Shown piece after piece: positions 1 through 8,473 of a DNA stretch of 64,000 nucleotides. The position numbers and the translations under genes are program-made. The notes under the pieces were generated by a model that worked only from the letters and a program-made list of their open reading frames with translations, had not been told where the DNA came from and searched no databases. Numbering within the stretch: position 1 is the first letter of the stretch; the number at the start of each line of letters is the position of its first letter. This DNA is from an uncultured Lachnospiraceae bacterium (GTDB lineage: Bacteria; Bacillota; Clostridia; Lachnospirales; Lachnospiraceae): NCBI GenBank assembly GCA_910588285.1, contig CAJUQB010000001.1:1-64000 (forward strand), written 5' to 3'.

Positions 1-1
1 A

Positions 2-270
2 ACGAGTGTGGCAGATAGCCAGAGTTTATCAACGAGTGTAGCAGAAAGCCAGAGCCTGTCAACGAGTGTGGCAGACAGCCAGAGCCTGTCGACGAGTGTG
101 GCGGATAGCCAGAGCTTATCAACGAGTGTAGCAGAAAGCCAGAGCTTGTCAACGAGTGTGGCAGATAGCCAGAGTTTATCAACGAGTGTAGCAGAAAGCC
201 AGAGCTTATCAACAAGTGTAGCAGACAGCCAGAGCTTATCAACAAGTGTAGCAGACAGCCAGAGCGAGAG
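2..270 (+). repeat. 30-bp tandem repeats encoding SRR units
   Basis: Roughly nine consecutive 30-bp units differ at a few third positions (gat/gac/gaa, tta/ctg/ttg). They encode alternating STSVADSQSL and STSVAESQSL. The array continues off the left edge of the window. The repeats supply dense Ser/Thr acceptor sites for glycosylation. Confidence 0.95.
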
Positions 271-850
271 CGCATCCACGAGTGTAAGCCAGAGCGAGAG
301 TGTATCCACGAGTGTAAGCCAGAGTGAAAGCACCTCAACCAGCACAAGCGAAAGCGCCAGCGAGAGCCTGTCCACAAGCGAGAGCTTATCCATCAGCCAG
401 AGCATAAGCCAAAGCACATCTGTAGCAGGCATCGAGATACCGGATGATGATGTACCGTTGGCTCCGGCAGGCGATGGACCGGCAGCACCGGCAGTCGCAC
501 CTGCGCCGACACCTGACACACCGGCAGCACCTGCGCCGACACCTGACACACCAGCAGTACCTGACACACCAGCAGCACCTGACGCACCTGTTCAAGCTGA
601 GATTGAGGATGATGAAGTACCTCTGGGTGTATTGGATGATGAGGAGGACAATCAGGAGGGCCAGGAAATTGAGGATGATGATGTACCGCTGGCCGTAATG
701 GACAACGTTGCAGATGACCAGCATTGCCCGCTTCATCTTGCAGGATTGATTCTGGCAGCTGTGACGGGAGGCGCTTACATCGGAGCGACAAGGAAGCAGA
801 AGAAACAAATTGCCAAGCTGGAAAAAGAGCTTGGAGACAAAGAAAGGTAA
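2..850 (+). CDS. Serine-rich repeat (SRR) surface adhesin, C-terminal part (5' truncated by window)
   Basis: The reading frame is open from the first complete codon, so the gene starts upstream of the window. About 250 bp of near-perfect 30-bp repeats encode ten-residue units of the type STSVADSQSL, then degenerate SQSES/STSTSE repeats. A Pro/Ala/Thr-rich stretch follows, with three acidic copies of the motif I-x-D-D-x-V-P-L, then one hydrophobic segment (LAGLILAAVTGGAYIGA) and a Lys/Glu-rich tail. SRR proteins are O-glycosylated in the cytoplasm and exported by SecA2/SecY2, whose genes follow directly. I see no LPxTG sortase motif before the membrane segment, so anchoring may be by the transmembrane helix itself. 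The repeats make the true length uncertain in any short-read assembly. Confidence 0.93.
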   Translation, partial: TSVADSQSLSTSVAESQSLSTSVADSQSLSTSVADSQSLSTSVAESQSLSTSVADSQSLSTSVAESQSLSTSVADSQSLSTSVADSQSESASTSVSQSESVSTSVSQSESTSTSTSESASESLSTSESLSISQSISQSTSVAGIEIPDDDVPLAPAGDGPAAPAVAPAPTPDTPAAPAPTPDTPAVPDTPAAPDAPVQAEIEDDEVPLGVLDDEEDNQEGQEIEDDDVPLAVMDNVADDQHCPLHLAGLILAAVTGGAYIGATRKQKKQIAKLEKELGDKER

Positions 851-858
851 AGGAGCGC

Positions 859-1008
859 ATGGGATTTTTTGAACATTTGAAGCTGGGATGCTGGTGGGAT
901 ATACCAGTGCTGCTCCTTCTCATTGCAGCGACAGCCATATTTTTGGTGCGGAGGCATCAGCTGTGCAAGAGGAAGAAGGAGCTGGAAGACCAGCTGTTAA
1001 ATAAGTAA
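859..1008 (+). CDS. 49-aa single-pass membrane protein of the accessory Sec locus
   Basis: An ATG at 859 sits three bases after AAAGGAG and eight bases after the SRR stop codon. The product is a short amphipathic N-terminus (MGFFEHLKLGCWWD), one hydrophobic helix (about residues 15-30) and a positively charged helical tail with KRKKELEDQL. The tail resembles the end of the upstream SRR protein (TM segment, then RKQKKQIAKLEKEL). No family is recognised. Streptococcal aSec loci encode small membrane partners of SecY2 (Asp4/Asp5), so a SecE/SecG-like role is possible, but that is inference from position and topology only. Confidence 0.7.
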   Translation: MGFFEHLKLGCWWDIPVLLLLIAATAIFLVRRHQLCKRKKELEDQLLNK

Positions 1009-1017
1009 TGCAATGTT

Positions 1018-1045
1018 GGCGGCCGTCAGTCACATGACGGCCGCC
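1018..1045 (+). other. Perfect 11-bp stem-loop between SRR cassette and secY2
   Basis: GGCGGCCGTCA at 1018-1028 pairs perfectly with TGACGGCCGCC at 1035-1045 around a six-base loop. No U-run follows, so it is not a canonical intrinsic terminator. It may partly terminate transcription, or stabilise the 3' end of the abundant adhesin message relative to the export genes. Confidence 0.6.
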
Positions 1046-1077
1046 GCCATGAGAAAACATAAATCAGGAGAGTTATT

Positions 1078-2283
1078 TTGACGCAGTCAGCACAAAAAGA
1101 GAACATAATGAAGTACAGGCTGATCTATTCAGCCGGAATACTTTTTGTATATATATTGGGAAAATGTATCCCGCTGTATGGGATCGAGTTTCCCTCTGAC
1201 ACATACCGGACAGTAGGAGTGGAGGAGATCCTGATGCAGACCGTTGGCGGGGACATGAACAAGTCTTCGATATTTGCATTGGGAATCTTTCCATTTATGA
1301 TATCAAGCCTGTTTGTACAGATCGCCTTTGCCATCCGGGGATTGTTTGTAAAAACAAGGCTATCCCCCAGAGTGATGGGACGCACGATGGTAACAGTGAC
1401 CCTTGCCATTGCCATTATGCAGGCATTTGCACAGGTGCCCCAGCTAACCTTTTCCGTGGCAGAGGGGCAGCAGACATGGGCCAGAGGGATCGTAATCCTG
1501 CAAATGATAACCGGCGTGATGGTGATCCTGTGGCTGTCAGAACGGAATGGGAAATACGGTGTGGGCGGTCGGATGATATTAGGGCTGGTGAATATATTGG
1601 AGCGGGTGATAGCCACTGTGCTGCATTACGACATGGAGAGCCTTATGATTCCGCTGCTGGTATCCCTGGCAGTTTTAGTGATAACCCTTATAATGGAAAA
1701 TGCAGAGCTTCGGATCCCGGTACAGCGTGTGTCCATACATAATATTTATGCAGATAAAAATTATATGGCAATTAAGCTGAATCCGGTGGGAGTGATGCCG
1801 CTGATGTTTTCCACCATGGTATTTATACTTCCGAAGCTTCTGGTCTCCTTATTGGGATATGCATTTCCGGAAAATGAGGCCATTATCTGGTGGCAGGAAA
1901 ATATGAATCTGACCAGCCCGGCAGGAATTGCAGTGTACATTGCCTGCGAATATCTGCTTACAATCAGCCTTTCCCTACTCATGATCAGCCCCAAAGACCT
2001 GACGGAGCAGTTTTTGAAAAGCGGGGACAGCATTGTAAATCTTCACGCAGGACGGGATACGAAGCGATACCTGAGAAGAGCCATAGGAAGTATCAGCTTT
2101 GTAAGCGCCACCATTATGGGGGGATGCATTCTGGTGCCCCTTCTGCTGCAGCTGCGCGGAACCATTGACAGTTCCCTTACCACGCTGCCGACCTCAATCA
2201 TGATGATGACCAGCTTCTGGTGTACGATCTTTCGGGAGCTTGCATCTATTTATAAATATGATTCCTGCCGGCCGTTGTTTTAG
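1078..2283 (+). CDS. secY2: Accessory Sec translocase channel SecY2
   Basis: A polytopic membrane protein of 401 aa, slightly shorter than housekeeping SecY, with about ten hydrophobic segments. Position between an SRR gene and asp1 identifies it as the SecY2 channel dedicated to the glycosylated adhesin. The start is TTG at 1078, seven bases after AGGAG (1066-1070). An in-frame ATG at 1108 (MKYRLIYSAG) lacks a comparable ribosome-binding site but would also give a full first helix. Asp1 follows after 18 bp. Assignment rests on SecY-like topology and strong gene context. Confidence 0.9.
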   Translation: MTQSAQKENIMKYRLIYSAGILFVYILGKCIPLYGIEFPSDTYRTVGVEEILMQTVGGDMNKSSIFALGIFPFMISSLFVQIAFAIRGLFVKTRLSPRVMGRTMVTVTLAIAIMQAFAQVPQLTFSVAEGQQTWARGIVILQMITGVMVILWLSERNGKYGVGGRMILGLVNILERVIATVLHYDMESLMIPLLVSLAVLVITLIMENAELRIPVQRVSIHNIYADKNYMAIKLNPVGVMPLMFSTMVFILPKLLVSLLGYAFPENEAIIWWQENMNLTSPAGIAVYIACEYLLTISLSLLMISPKDLTEQFLKSGDSIVNLHAGRDTKRYLRRAIGSISFVSATIMGGCILVPLLLQLRGTIDSSLTTLPTSIMMMTSFWCTIFRELASIYKYDSCRPLF

Positions 2284-2301
2284 AAAGAATTGGAGAGAGA
2301 G

Positions 2302-3936
2302 ATGTTATATTTTATTCCGGCCTGGTATCAGCAAAACCAATGGTGCGAAAATGAGCAGAGCTGGACGGTCAGACGTATGCATACGGAATTTGATGATACG
2401 GTAAAACAGATTCAGCTGTTTCACAGAAGCAAGGCCTGTCCCTATCAGATCATGCTCCTTAGCTTTGCGCCGAATTTTCGTCATTTTCTTCACCGGCAGG
2501 GGCTGTACCATGCGCCCTACTGGTCCTGCTTTGACGCCATGCAGGAGGTAAAACGGAAAAAGGCAGTGGTGCTGTCCTTTCATAATTTAAAATGGCCCCA
2601 GGGAATTGAGTTTGTCTATACGCCCTTTGTGGTGCTTGGCATGCTGAATAAGAAAAAGTATGCACAGATTGAGTTTGGAGAGGACGGAAATCCCATCCGG
2701 ATTGATTTGTACAGGGAAGGACAGCTTCAGCGCCGGAATATCTATGATGACAGAGGCTTTGTGTCCAGCACCATCCTCTATGAGAAGGAAAAGCCCCTGT
2801 ATCAGGATTATCTGATGGAGAATGGAATGTGGAAGCTGCGGCATTTTCCGGAGGACGGGCATGTGGAGATCAATCCAAGATGCCCCTACTATCTGCTGCA
2901 GTATCAGGAAAAGATGCAGGAGAAGCAGTTCTCAAGCTTCACCTATGACAATCTGGAGCAGGTGCTCTATGAGATTCTGGTTTCCTATCTGGAGCTGACG
3001 GACAAGCAGGATATCTTCTGTGCGGCAATGCACAGTCAGCATGCCAGACTGCTGGGCAGGGCCTTGAAAGGGAAAAAGCAGATTCTCTCCTTTTTTGAGG
3101 ACAGATATCCGCCCAAGGCACATCCGGAATCATTCCTTATGATTAATAATGCAGATTACCTGGTCACAGATTCCAAGAGAAATGCCGGACAGCTGCAGCA
3201 GGAATGCAGATTACCCCTTCAGAACCTGATGGTCATTCCGCCCTATGATTCCCGGGTGGATGCAAGTATCAGCGGACAGTTCGCAGTGCAGAAGCTGCTG
3301 GTTCCGGTAGACAATCTGGAAGAGGCGCTTTTTGAGGAAATAATCGGATTTTTGGGAAATTATCTGGAAATCAATGAAAATGCCAGGATCCATCTGTTTA
3401 CCAGAAGGGCAGAGTATGACAGAAAGCAGCGGATATTGGAGCAGGCCAGAATTGCATTGAAAAATGCCGGCCTGGAGGAACGCTGGGCGGCGGAGGAGGA
3501 ACAGGAGTATGTTTCTGAAAATAATCTGGATCAGACAGAGACCATTCCCGTTAAGTTTTTTGCAGAGCAATGTGTGGATGAGCTGTCAGTGAGTAAATGT
3601 ATGCGGGAGCAGAGGCTGCTTGTGGATCTGCGGAAAATGCCGGAAATGTATCTGCAGATTACGGCAATCAGCATTGGAATCCCGCAGATTGTGCGGACAA
3701 AGACAGAGTTTGTGGAGCATGGCAGGAATGGCATTGTGATTAAAAAAATCGAAGAACTGACAGAGCCGCTGGAGTATTATCTCAAGGGGCTTCAGGGCTG
3801 GAATCAGGCCAGGGTCTGTTCCTATGAGCTTGTGAAGGAGTATACAACAGAGAGATTGTTGGAAAAATGGGGAAAGGTGATGGACAGGGTTGGAGGCAAT
3901 TCACATCTTACAGCTGGGAGAAGAAGACTGGAATAA
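2302..3936 (+). CDS. asp1: Accessory Sec system protein Asp1
   Basis: 544 aa from ATG 2302, preceded by the purine-rich GGAGAGAGAG. The N-terminus MLYFIPAWYQQNQWCENE matches the conserved start of Asp1 proteins. Asp1 has a GT-B-like fold without known transferase activity and forms a complex with Asp2 and Asp3 that binds the adhesin substrate and SecA2. The 3' end overlaps asp2 by 47 bp, which implies translational coupling. An in-frame TTG at 2290 is a less likely alternative start. Confidence 0.9.
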   Translation: MLYFIPAWYQQNQWCENEQSWTVRRMHTEFDDTVKQIQLFHRSKACPYQIMLLSFAPNFRHFLHRQGLYHAPYWSCFDAMQEVKRKKAVVLSFHNLKWPQGIEFVYTPFVVLGMLNKKKYAQIEFGEDGNPIRIDLYREGQLQRRNIYDDRGFVSSTILYEKEKPLYQDYLMENGMWKLRHFPEDGHVEINPRCPYYLLQYQEKMQEKQFSSFTYDNLEQVLYEILVSYLELTDKQDIFCAAMHSQHARLLGRALKGKKQILSFFEDRYPPKAHPESFLMINNADYLVTDSKRNAGQLQQECRLPLQNLMVIPPYDSRVDASISGQFAVQKLLVPVDNLEEALFEEIIGFLGNYLEINENARIHLFTRRAEYDRKQRILEQARIALKNAGLEERWAAEEEQEYVSENNLDQTETIPVKFFAEQCVDELSVSKCMREQRLLVDLRKMPEMYLQITAISIGIPQIVRTKTEFVEHGRNGIVIKKIEELTEPLEYYLKGLQGWNQARVCSYELVKEYTTERLLEKWGKVMDRVGGNSHLTAGRRRLE

Positions 3937-5467
3937 TATCTTTGCACTGCCCCAATGGGTTCAGCTGGATTATGCGGCGCATATAGAGGGCAGTCTGATG
4001 GAAAAATCCTATGACATGTGTTTTCTGGACCGAAGTCCCCGGGAAGAAGAAATCCCTCTTTTGTTTCGGGCAATCAGAGCATATACCCTTTTTATTACAG
4101 AGCATGTGGAGATGGATGAGGGGACAACATGGCTCTGTTGCAGCAGGAAGGCACAAGTTATTGCAACAGAGGAGCTTCCAGAATTCCTGGCAAAGGAGAC
4201 AAAATACTATTTTGCGAGACCCTATGGCGGGAAGCTGCAGTTAACGGATCTAAGCATTGCCCGGGGATTTGAGGGGAGCGTAAAATGGGAGGGAAATTAC
4301 GGTGTGGTATTGGAGGGGGATTTTGGAGAAGAATTCCGCCAGGCAGCTTTTTGGCGTTATAATACCCCCTTAGAGCAGGGCCAGGCGGTTGACCTGTGGC
4401 TGGAATACAGCAAGGATTCATCTGTATCCATTTCATTTGAGATCACACAGTTTGCGTATGGAGGCACAGAAGAAATCGCCCATTGGAGCTTTGACGAGAA
4501 GGCACTGCAGCAGGTGATCTGTCTGGACAGCATGGGGAGCGGCGCAGCCTTTCTGTCCGTCAGCGCCAGGGGCAGCGGGCGGCTTTGTCTGAATGCACTG
4601 CATCAGAGAAAATCCAGAGGAAGCCATGGATACTTCCTGCCGGGAGGAGAGCGGTATGTGTCGTCCCAACGGGAAGAGGCATTCTGCTATTTTGACCCGG
4701 GGGATCTGAAGCCGCCCCTTTGCGTCTATTTTTCCGGATATAAAACCCTGCAAGGCTTTGAGGGCTATTATATGATGCGGGGAATGGGCTGCCCCTATCT
4801 TCTGGTGGCAGAGCCGCGGCTGGAGGGAGGGGCCTTCTATATGGGCTCGACGGAGTACGAAGGGTTCTATGTGGATATGATCCGGAAATATATGACAGAG
4901 CTGGGCTTTACGGCGGATCAGGTGGTATTGTCCGGCCTGTCCATGGGCACCTACGGAGCACTGTATTATGGCTGTGATATCAAGCCCTATGCCCTGCTCC
5001 TGGGGAAGCCTTTGGCCAGTATCGGAAATGTGGCGGCCAATGAGAAGCATATCCGGCCGGGAGGCTTTTCTACCTCCCTGGACGTATTGATGTATCAGGG
5101 CAAGGGGGCTGGCGAGAGAGGCATACAGGCGTTGAACGACAAGTTCTGGGATAAATTTGAGAAGACGGATTGGGGAAATACGAAATTTGCAGTTTCCTAT
5201 ATGCTGGAGGATGACTATGACAGGGATGCATACCAGATGCTGATTTCCCATATGCAGTCAGAAGGCGTGGAGATCTATGGGAAGGGCCTTCACGGAAGGC
5301 ATAATGACAATACCAACGGAATTGTCAGTTGGTTCCTGGATCAATACAGAAGAATCCTGGACGAGGATTTTGGAAGAGGAAACGAAAAGAATCCTGAACG
5401 AGGATTTTGGAAGAAGAAACGAAAGAATCCTGGACGAGGATTTTGGAAGAGGAAACGGAAAAAATGA
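3890..5467 (+). CDS. asp2: Accessory Sec system protein Asp2 (SRR glycan O-acetyltransferase)
   Basis: 525 aa from TTG 3890, the first possible start after an in-frame TGA at 3878. The N-terminus IHILQLGEEDW is typical of Asp2. The C-terminal half is an alpha/beta hydrolase-like domain with the nucleophile elbow G-L-S-M-G (Ser351), His471 in GRHND, and acidic residues at 440-442 as candidates for the third catalytic residue. Family members acetylate GlcNAc on the SRR adhesin and help export. The last 35 residues are unusual: a tandem DNA repeat ends the protein in a Lys/Arg-rich tail (FWKRKRKK). The stop overlaps the asp3 start (ATGA, 5464-5467). Confidence 0.92.
   Translation: MEAIHILQLGEEDWNNIFALPQWVQLDYAAHIEGSLMEKSYDMCFLDRSPREEEIPLLFRAIRAYTLFITEHVEMDEGTTWLCCSRKAQVIATEELPEFLAKETKYYFARPYGGKLQLTDLSIARGFEGSVKWEGNYGVVLEGDFGEEFRQAAFWRYNTPLEQGQAVDLWLEYSKDSSVSISFEITQFAYGGTEEIAHWSFDEKALQQVICLDSMGSGAAFLSVSARGSGRLCLNALHQRKSRGSHGYFLPGGERYVSSQREEAFCYFDPGDLKPPLCVYFSGYKTLQGFEGYYMMRGMGCPYLLVAEPRLEGGAFYMGSTEYEGFYVDMIRKYMTELGFTADQVVLSGLSMGTYGALYYGCDIKPYALLLGKPLASIGNVAANEKHIRPGGFSTSLDVLMYQGKGAGERGIQALNDKFWDKFEKTDWGNTKFAVSYMLEDDYDRDAYQMLISHMQSEGVEIYGKGLHGRHNDNTNGIVSWFLDQYRRILDEDFGRGNEKNPERGFWKKKRKNPGRGFWKRKRKK
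5353..5460 (+). repeat. 36/37-bp triplicated segment at the asp2 3' end
   Basis: Three copies begin at 5353, 5390 and 5426, each starting AATCCTGRACGAGG. The first spacing is 37 bp and the second 36 bp. Copy 1 is therefore read in one frame (DEDFGRGN) and copies 2 and 3 in the next (RGFWKKKRK, RGFWKRKRKK). The array extends Asp2 with a basic tail right before the asp3 start. Confidence 0.9.
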
Positions 5468-5967
5468 CAGGTAAGAGGTGGACGATTTACTGGAATGAGT
5501 ATTCATCGGATACATATTTATACGGTTCCGAGGTCATGTATCATGGAAAAAATGATGTGGAATTCTATAACAGGCTGATGCCGCCCGGAACGGTGATTAA
5601 GCAGTGGTATTCCAAAACCAATTACCAGGCCCAGAGAATCGAGCCTGCTCTGCCCATGATTGACGGCGAGGGGGAATACCAGGTTACGGTAGACATCGAC
5701 TGTCAGGAGGGCGAGGCCTGGATGGTACGCCTGGTATTCTATGACAAATATGATGCGGAGGCAGGCATCGTTACCATTCGGGACGGGGTGACGGTGTTTC
5801 AATGTCCTCTTAGTACCTACAGCTATCGGATGCAGCTGATCAATGGCGGAATGACTCGGTTCCGGTTCCATTCCATTGTGATCGAGGAAATCGAGTATGT
5901 GCCGGAAGAAGCAGAAGAAATAACAGGCAGCTGGTGGAAGAGGAAGGCTAAGAAGCGAAAAAAATGA
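5464..5967 (+). CDS. asp3: Accessory Sec system protein Asp3
   Basis: 167 aa from ATG 5464, sharing ATGA with the asp2 stop. It contains the conserved core of Asp3: a Trp/Tyr-rich start (RWTIYWNEYSSDTYLYGSEV), then a beta-rich, carbohydrate-binding-like domain. Asp3 forms the ternary Asp1-Asp2-Asp3 complex. The C-terminus (SWWKRKAKKRKK) is strongly basic and resembles the repeat-derived tail of Asp2. The stop overlaps the secA2 start by four bases. Confidence 0.88.
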   Translation: MTGKRWTIYWNEYSSDTYLYGSEVMYHGKNDVEFYNRLMPPGTVIKQWYSKTNYQAQRIEPALPMIDGEGEYQVTVDIDCQEGEAWMVRLVFYDKYDAEAGIVTIRDGVTVFQCPLSTYSYRMQLINGGMTRFRFHSIVIEEIEYVPEEAEEITGSWWKRKAKKRKK

Positions 5968-8363
5968 GACAGAAATGGAAATTAAAGAAACTGAATAAGC
6001 TGGTACGCAGGGTCAGGAAATGCCAGGAGCGAATCCGGCTGCTGTCTGACCAGGAGCTATCCGCTCTGACCGTGGAATTCCGGGAACGGCTGGCCAAAGG
6101 GGAGAGCCTGGACGATCTTCTGCCGGAGGCCTATGCCGCTGTCTGCGAGGCAGATCACCGGATCCTGGGCATGGCGCCCTATGACGTGCAGATTTTAGGA
6201 GGGATTGCACTGCATCAGGGCTATCTGGCGGAAATGAACACCGGGGAGGGAAAGACGCTGGTGGCCACTATGCCCCTGTACCTCAATGCCCTGACCGGGA
6301 AAAGTGTGATACTGGTAACCTCCAATGAATATCTGGCCAAGCGCGATGCGGAGGAGATGGGCCCGGTATACCGGTTCCTGGGCCTTTCGGTGGCAGCGGT
6401 GGGAGAGGGGGAGGAGGAAAATTCTGCCGGGCAGGGGCAGGCAGGACAGGGAAGGAATGCGAATAAAAAGGAATTGTATGGGGCGGATATTGTGTATACC
6501 ACCCATGGAGCCATTGGCTTTGACTACCTTCTGAATAACCTGGTGACAAGGGCAGAAGACCGGTTTCTGCGGGATTTTTACTATGTGATTATTGACGAGG
6601 CGGATTCCGTGCTGTTGGACGGAGCCCAGATGCCTCTGGTGATTTCCAGCTCTCCAAGAGTACAGTCCAACCTGTATGCCATGGCGGATTTCTTCGTGAC
6701 GACGCTGGTGGAGGATCAGGACTATGAGGAGGAGGACAAGACGGCATGGCTGACGGATGCAGGGATCCGGTATGCCGAGACATTTTTCCAGATTGATAAT
6801 TTCTACAGCCAGGAATACTTTGAGATTAACCGCCATGTGACGCTGGCCCTGCGTGCCCATAAGATGTTTGAAAGGGGCGACGGCTATATGGTGACCAAGG
6901 ACGGGAAGGTGACCCTTCTGGACAGCAGCACCGGACGGCTGATGAACGGAATGAAGCTGCGGGGCGGCCAGCATCAGGCCCTGGAGGCCAAGGAGGGCGT
7001 GGAGCTGTCCCAGGAGAACCGCTCTGTGGCAGCGGTGACGTACCAGAATCTGTTCCTGATGTTTCCCAAAATGGCTGGAATGAGCGGAACCATGGCAGAT
7101 GCAGCGGAGGAATTCCGGAATGTGTATGGGGCCAAGGTGCTGGTGATCCCACCCAACCGCCCCCGGCGGAGAGTGGATTTGCCGGACCGATATTTTTGTA
7201 ATAAGAAGGAGCAGATTCAGGCGGCTGTGGAAACAGCATTGGAATTTCACAAGATCAGGCGGCCGGTATTAATGGTAGCGTCCAATATTGTGGATACGGA
7301 ACGTGTTTCCAAAAGCCTGTTGGAGAAGCAGATTCCCCACAATGTACTGAATGCCAGCAATGCGTACTGGGAGGCCCAGATTGTCAAAGAGGCCGGGCAG
7401 CACGGCGCGGTGACGGTGGCCACCTCCATGGCCGGTCGCGGCACGGACATTAAGCTGGGGCGTGGTGTGGCAGAGCTGGGAGGTCTTGCGGTCATTGGCA
7501 TTGGACGAATGGACAATGTCAGGACCGAACGGCAGGCAAGAGGGCGGGCCGGAAGACAGGGGGATGTGGGAAGCAGCAGCTTCTTCGTTTCCCTGGAGGA
7601 CAGTGTGGTAGACGGGGGAAAATCGGAACGATATGAGAAATATATCGAAGGAAGTAAGAAGATCAGCAGGCGGAAGCTGAAAAGGATCATTGATAAGTCC
7701 CAGAAGATCGGGGAAGAGATGGCGGCAATGTCCCGAAAAAGAGCCGTGGATTATGATAAGATCATGCGGCGGCAGAGGGATCTGATTTACGCCACCAGGG
7801 ATCATCTTCTGGAGGGCGGAGAGATTGGGCGGGAGAAAATTCTTCAGATGGCAAGGACGAATATCAGGAGGTTTTTGGACGCGCCGGAGAACAGGGAGAA
7901 GGGGAAGAAAGGCAGAAGAAAGAACCGGACCGGGATTGACAAAAGAAAGCTTGCCAGGTATATCCTGGATCATATTTCCTACCGCCTGGAGCCAGAGGCT
8001 CTGGAAATTCCGGCCAGGGGGCGGGGGGCCGTTGAGGAATATTTGATCCGAAAGGTAGCGGAGAGACTGGAAGAACGGGAGCAGGAGCTGGGGCGTCACA
8101 ATACCAATACATTTATCCGAATAGCGGTGCTGACTGCCATTGACAATGCGTGGGTGGAGCAGGTGGATTACATGCAGCAGCTTCAGGCAGCGGTGTCCGG
8201 CAGGTCAACGGCCCAGAGAAACGTGCTGTACGAGTACCAGAACGAGTCCTTTGCTTCCTTTGAAAAAATGGAGGATACGGTATTTGAAAGCGCCATGCGG
8301 AGCATTATGCTGAGTAATGTGTATGTGGATGCAGAGGAGCAGCTGCATATTGTGTTCCCGTAG
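5964..8363 (+). CDS. secA2: Accessory Sec translocase ATPase SecA2
   Basis: 799 aa, compared with over 830 for most housekeeping SecA proteins. Walker A is M-N-T-G-E-G-K-T at residues 91-98, and the DEAD box is D-E-A-D at 211-214. The second helicase lobe has the TSMAGRGTDI and ERQARGRAGRQGD motifs near residues 490-535. The C-terminal Cys-rich zinc-binding tail of SecA1 is absent, as expected for aSec SecA2. A low-complexity Gly/Glu/Gln/Ala insert lies near residues 147-170. The gene is coupled to asp3 by a four-base overlap and powers SRR adhesin export through SecY2. Confidence 0.95.
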   Translation: MRQKWKLKKLNKLVRRVRKCQERIRLLSDQELSALTVEFRERLAKGESLDDLLPEAYAAVCEADHRILGMAPYDVQILGGIALHQGYLAEMNTGEGKTLVATMPLYLNALTGKSVILVTSNEYLAKRDAEEMGPVYRFLGLSVAAVGEGEEENSAGQGQAGQGRNANKKELYGADIVYTTHGAIGFDYLLNNLVTRAEDRFLRDFYYVIIDEADSVLLDGAQMPLVISSSPRVQSNLYAMADFFVTTLVEDQDYEEEDKTAWLTDAGIRYAETFFQIDNFYSQEYFEINRHVTLALRAHKMFERGDGYMVTKDGKVTLLDSSTGRLMNGMKLRGGQHQALEAKEGVELSQENRSVAAVTYQNLFLMFPKMAGMSGTMADAAEEFRNVYGAKVLVIPPNRPRRRVDLPDRYFCNKKEQIQAAVETALEFHKIRRPVLMVASNIVDTERVSKSLLEKQIPHNVLNASNAYWEAQIVKEAGQHGAVTVATSMAGRGTDIKLGRGVAELGGLAVIGIGRMDNVRTERQARGRAGRQGDVGSSSFFVSLEDSVVDGGKSERYEKYIEGSKKISRRKLKRIIDKSQKIGEEMAAMSRKRAVDYDKIMRRQRDLIYATRDHLLEGGEIGREKILQMARTNIRRFLDAPENREKGKKGRRKNRTGIDKRKLARYILDHISYRLEPEALEIPARGRGAVEEYLIRKVAERLEEREQELGRHNTNTFIRIAVLTAIDNAWVEQVDYMQQLQAAVSGRSTAQRNVLYEYQNESFASFEKMEDTVFESAMRSIMLSNVYVDAEEQLHIVFP

Positions 8364-8433
8364 GAGAGAAACAGCTGTATATTGTGTTCCGGCAGGAGAG
8401 GAACAGAGCTGAATATTGTGTTCCCGTAGGAAG
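8341..8433 (+). repeat. 32-34-bp tandem repeat spanning the secA2 stop codon
   Basis: Three copies of AGCTGNATATTGTGTTCC start at 8341, 8373 and 8407. The first encodes the last residues of SecA2 (QLHIVFP) and its stop. The other two are non-coding copies of the same 3' end, so this is a duplication of the gene terminus. Confidence 0.85.
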
Positions 8434-8473
8434 GGAAGGCACAGCCAGGGACAGGATGGAGGAAGAATAGAAA

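Noticed and set aside
2..270. 30-bp repeats as a CRISPR array
   Set aside because: Units are directly adjacent without spacers and encode the SRR protein.
386..938. Minus-strand frames opposite the SRR C-terminus
   Set aside because: They are shadows of the repetitive Pro/Ala/Asp coding sequence, without ribosome-binding sites.
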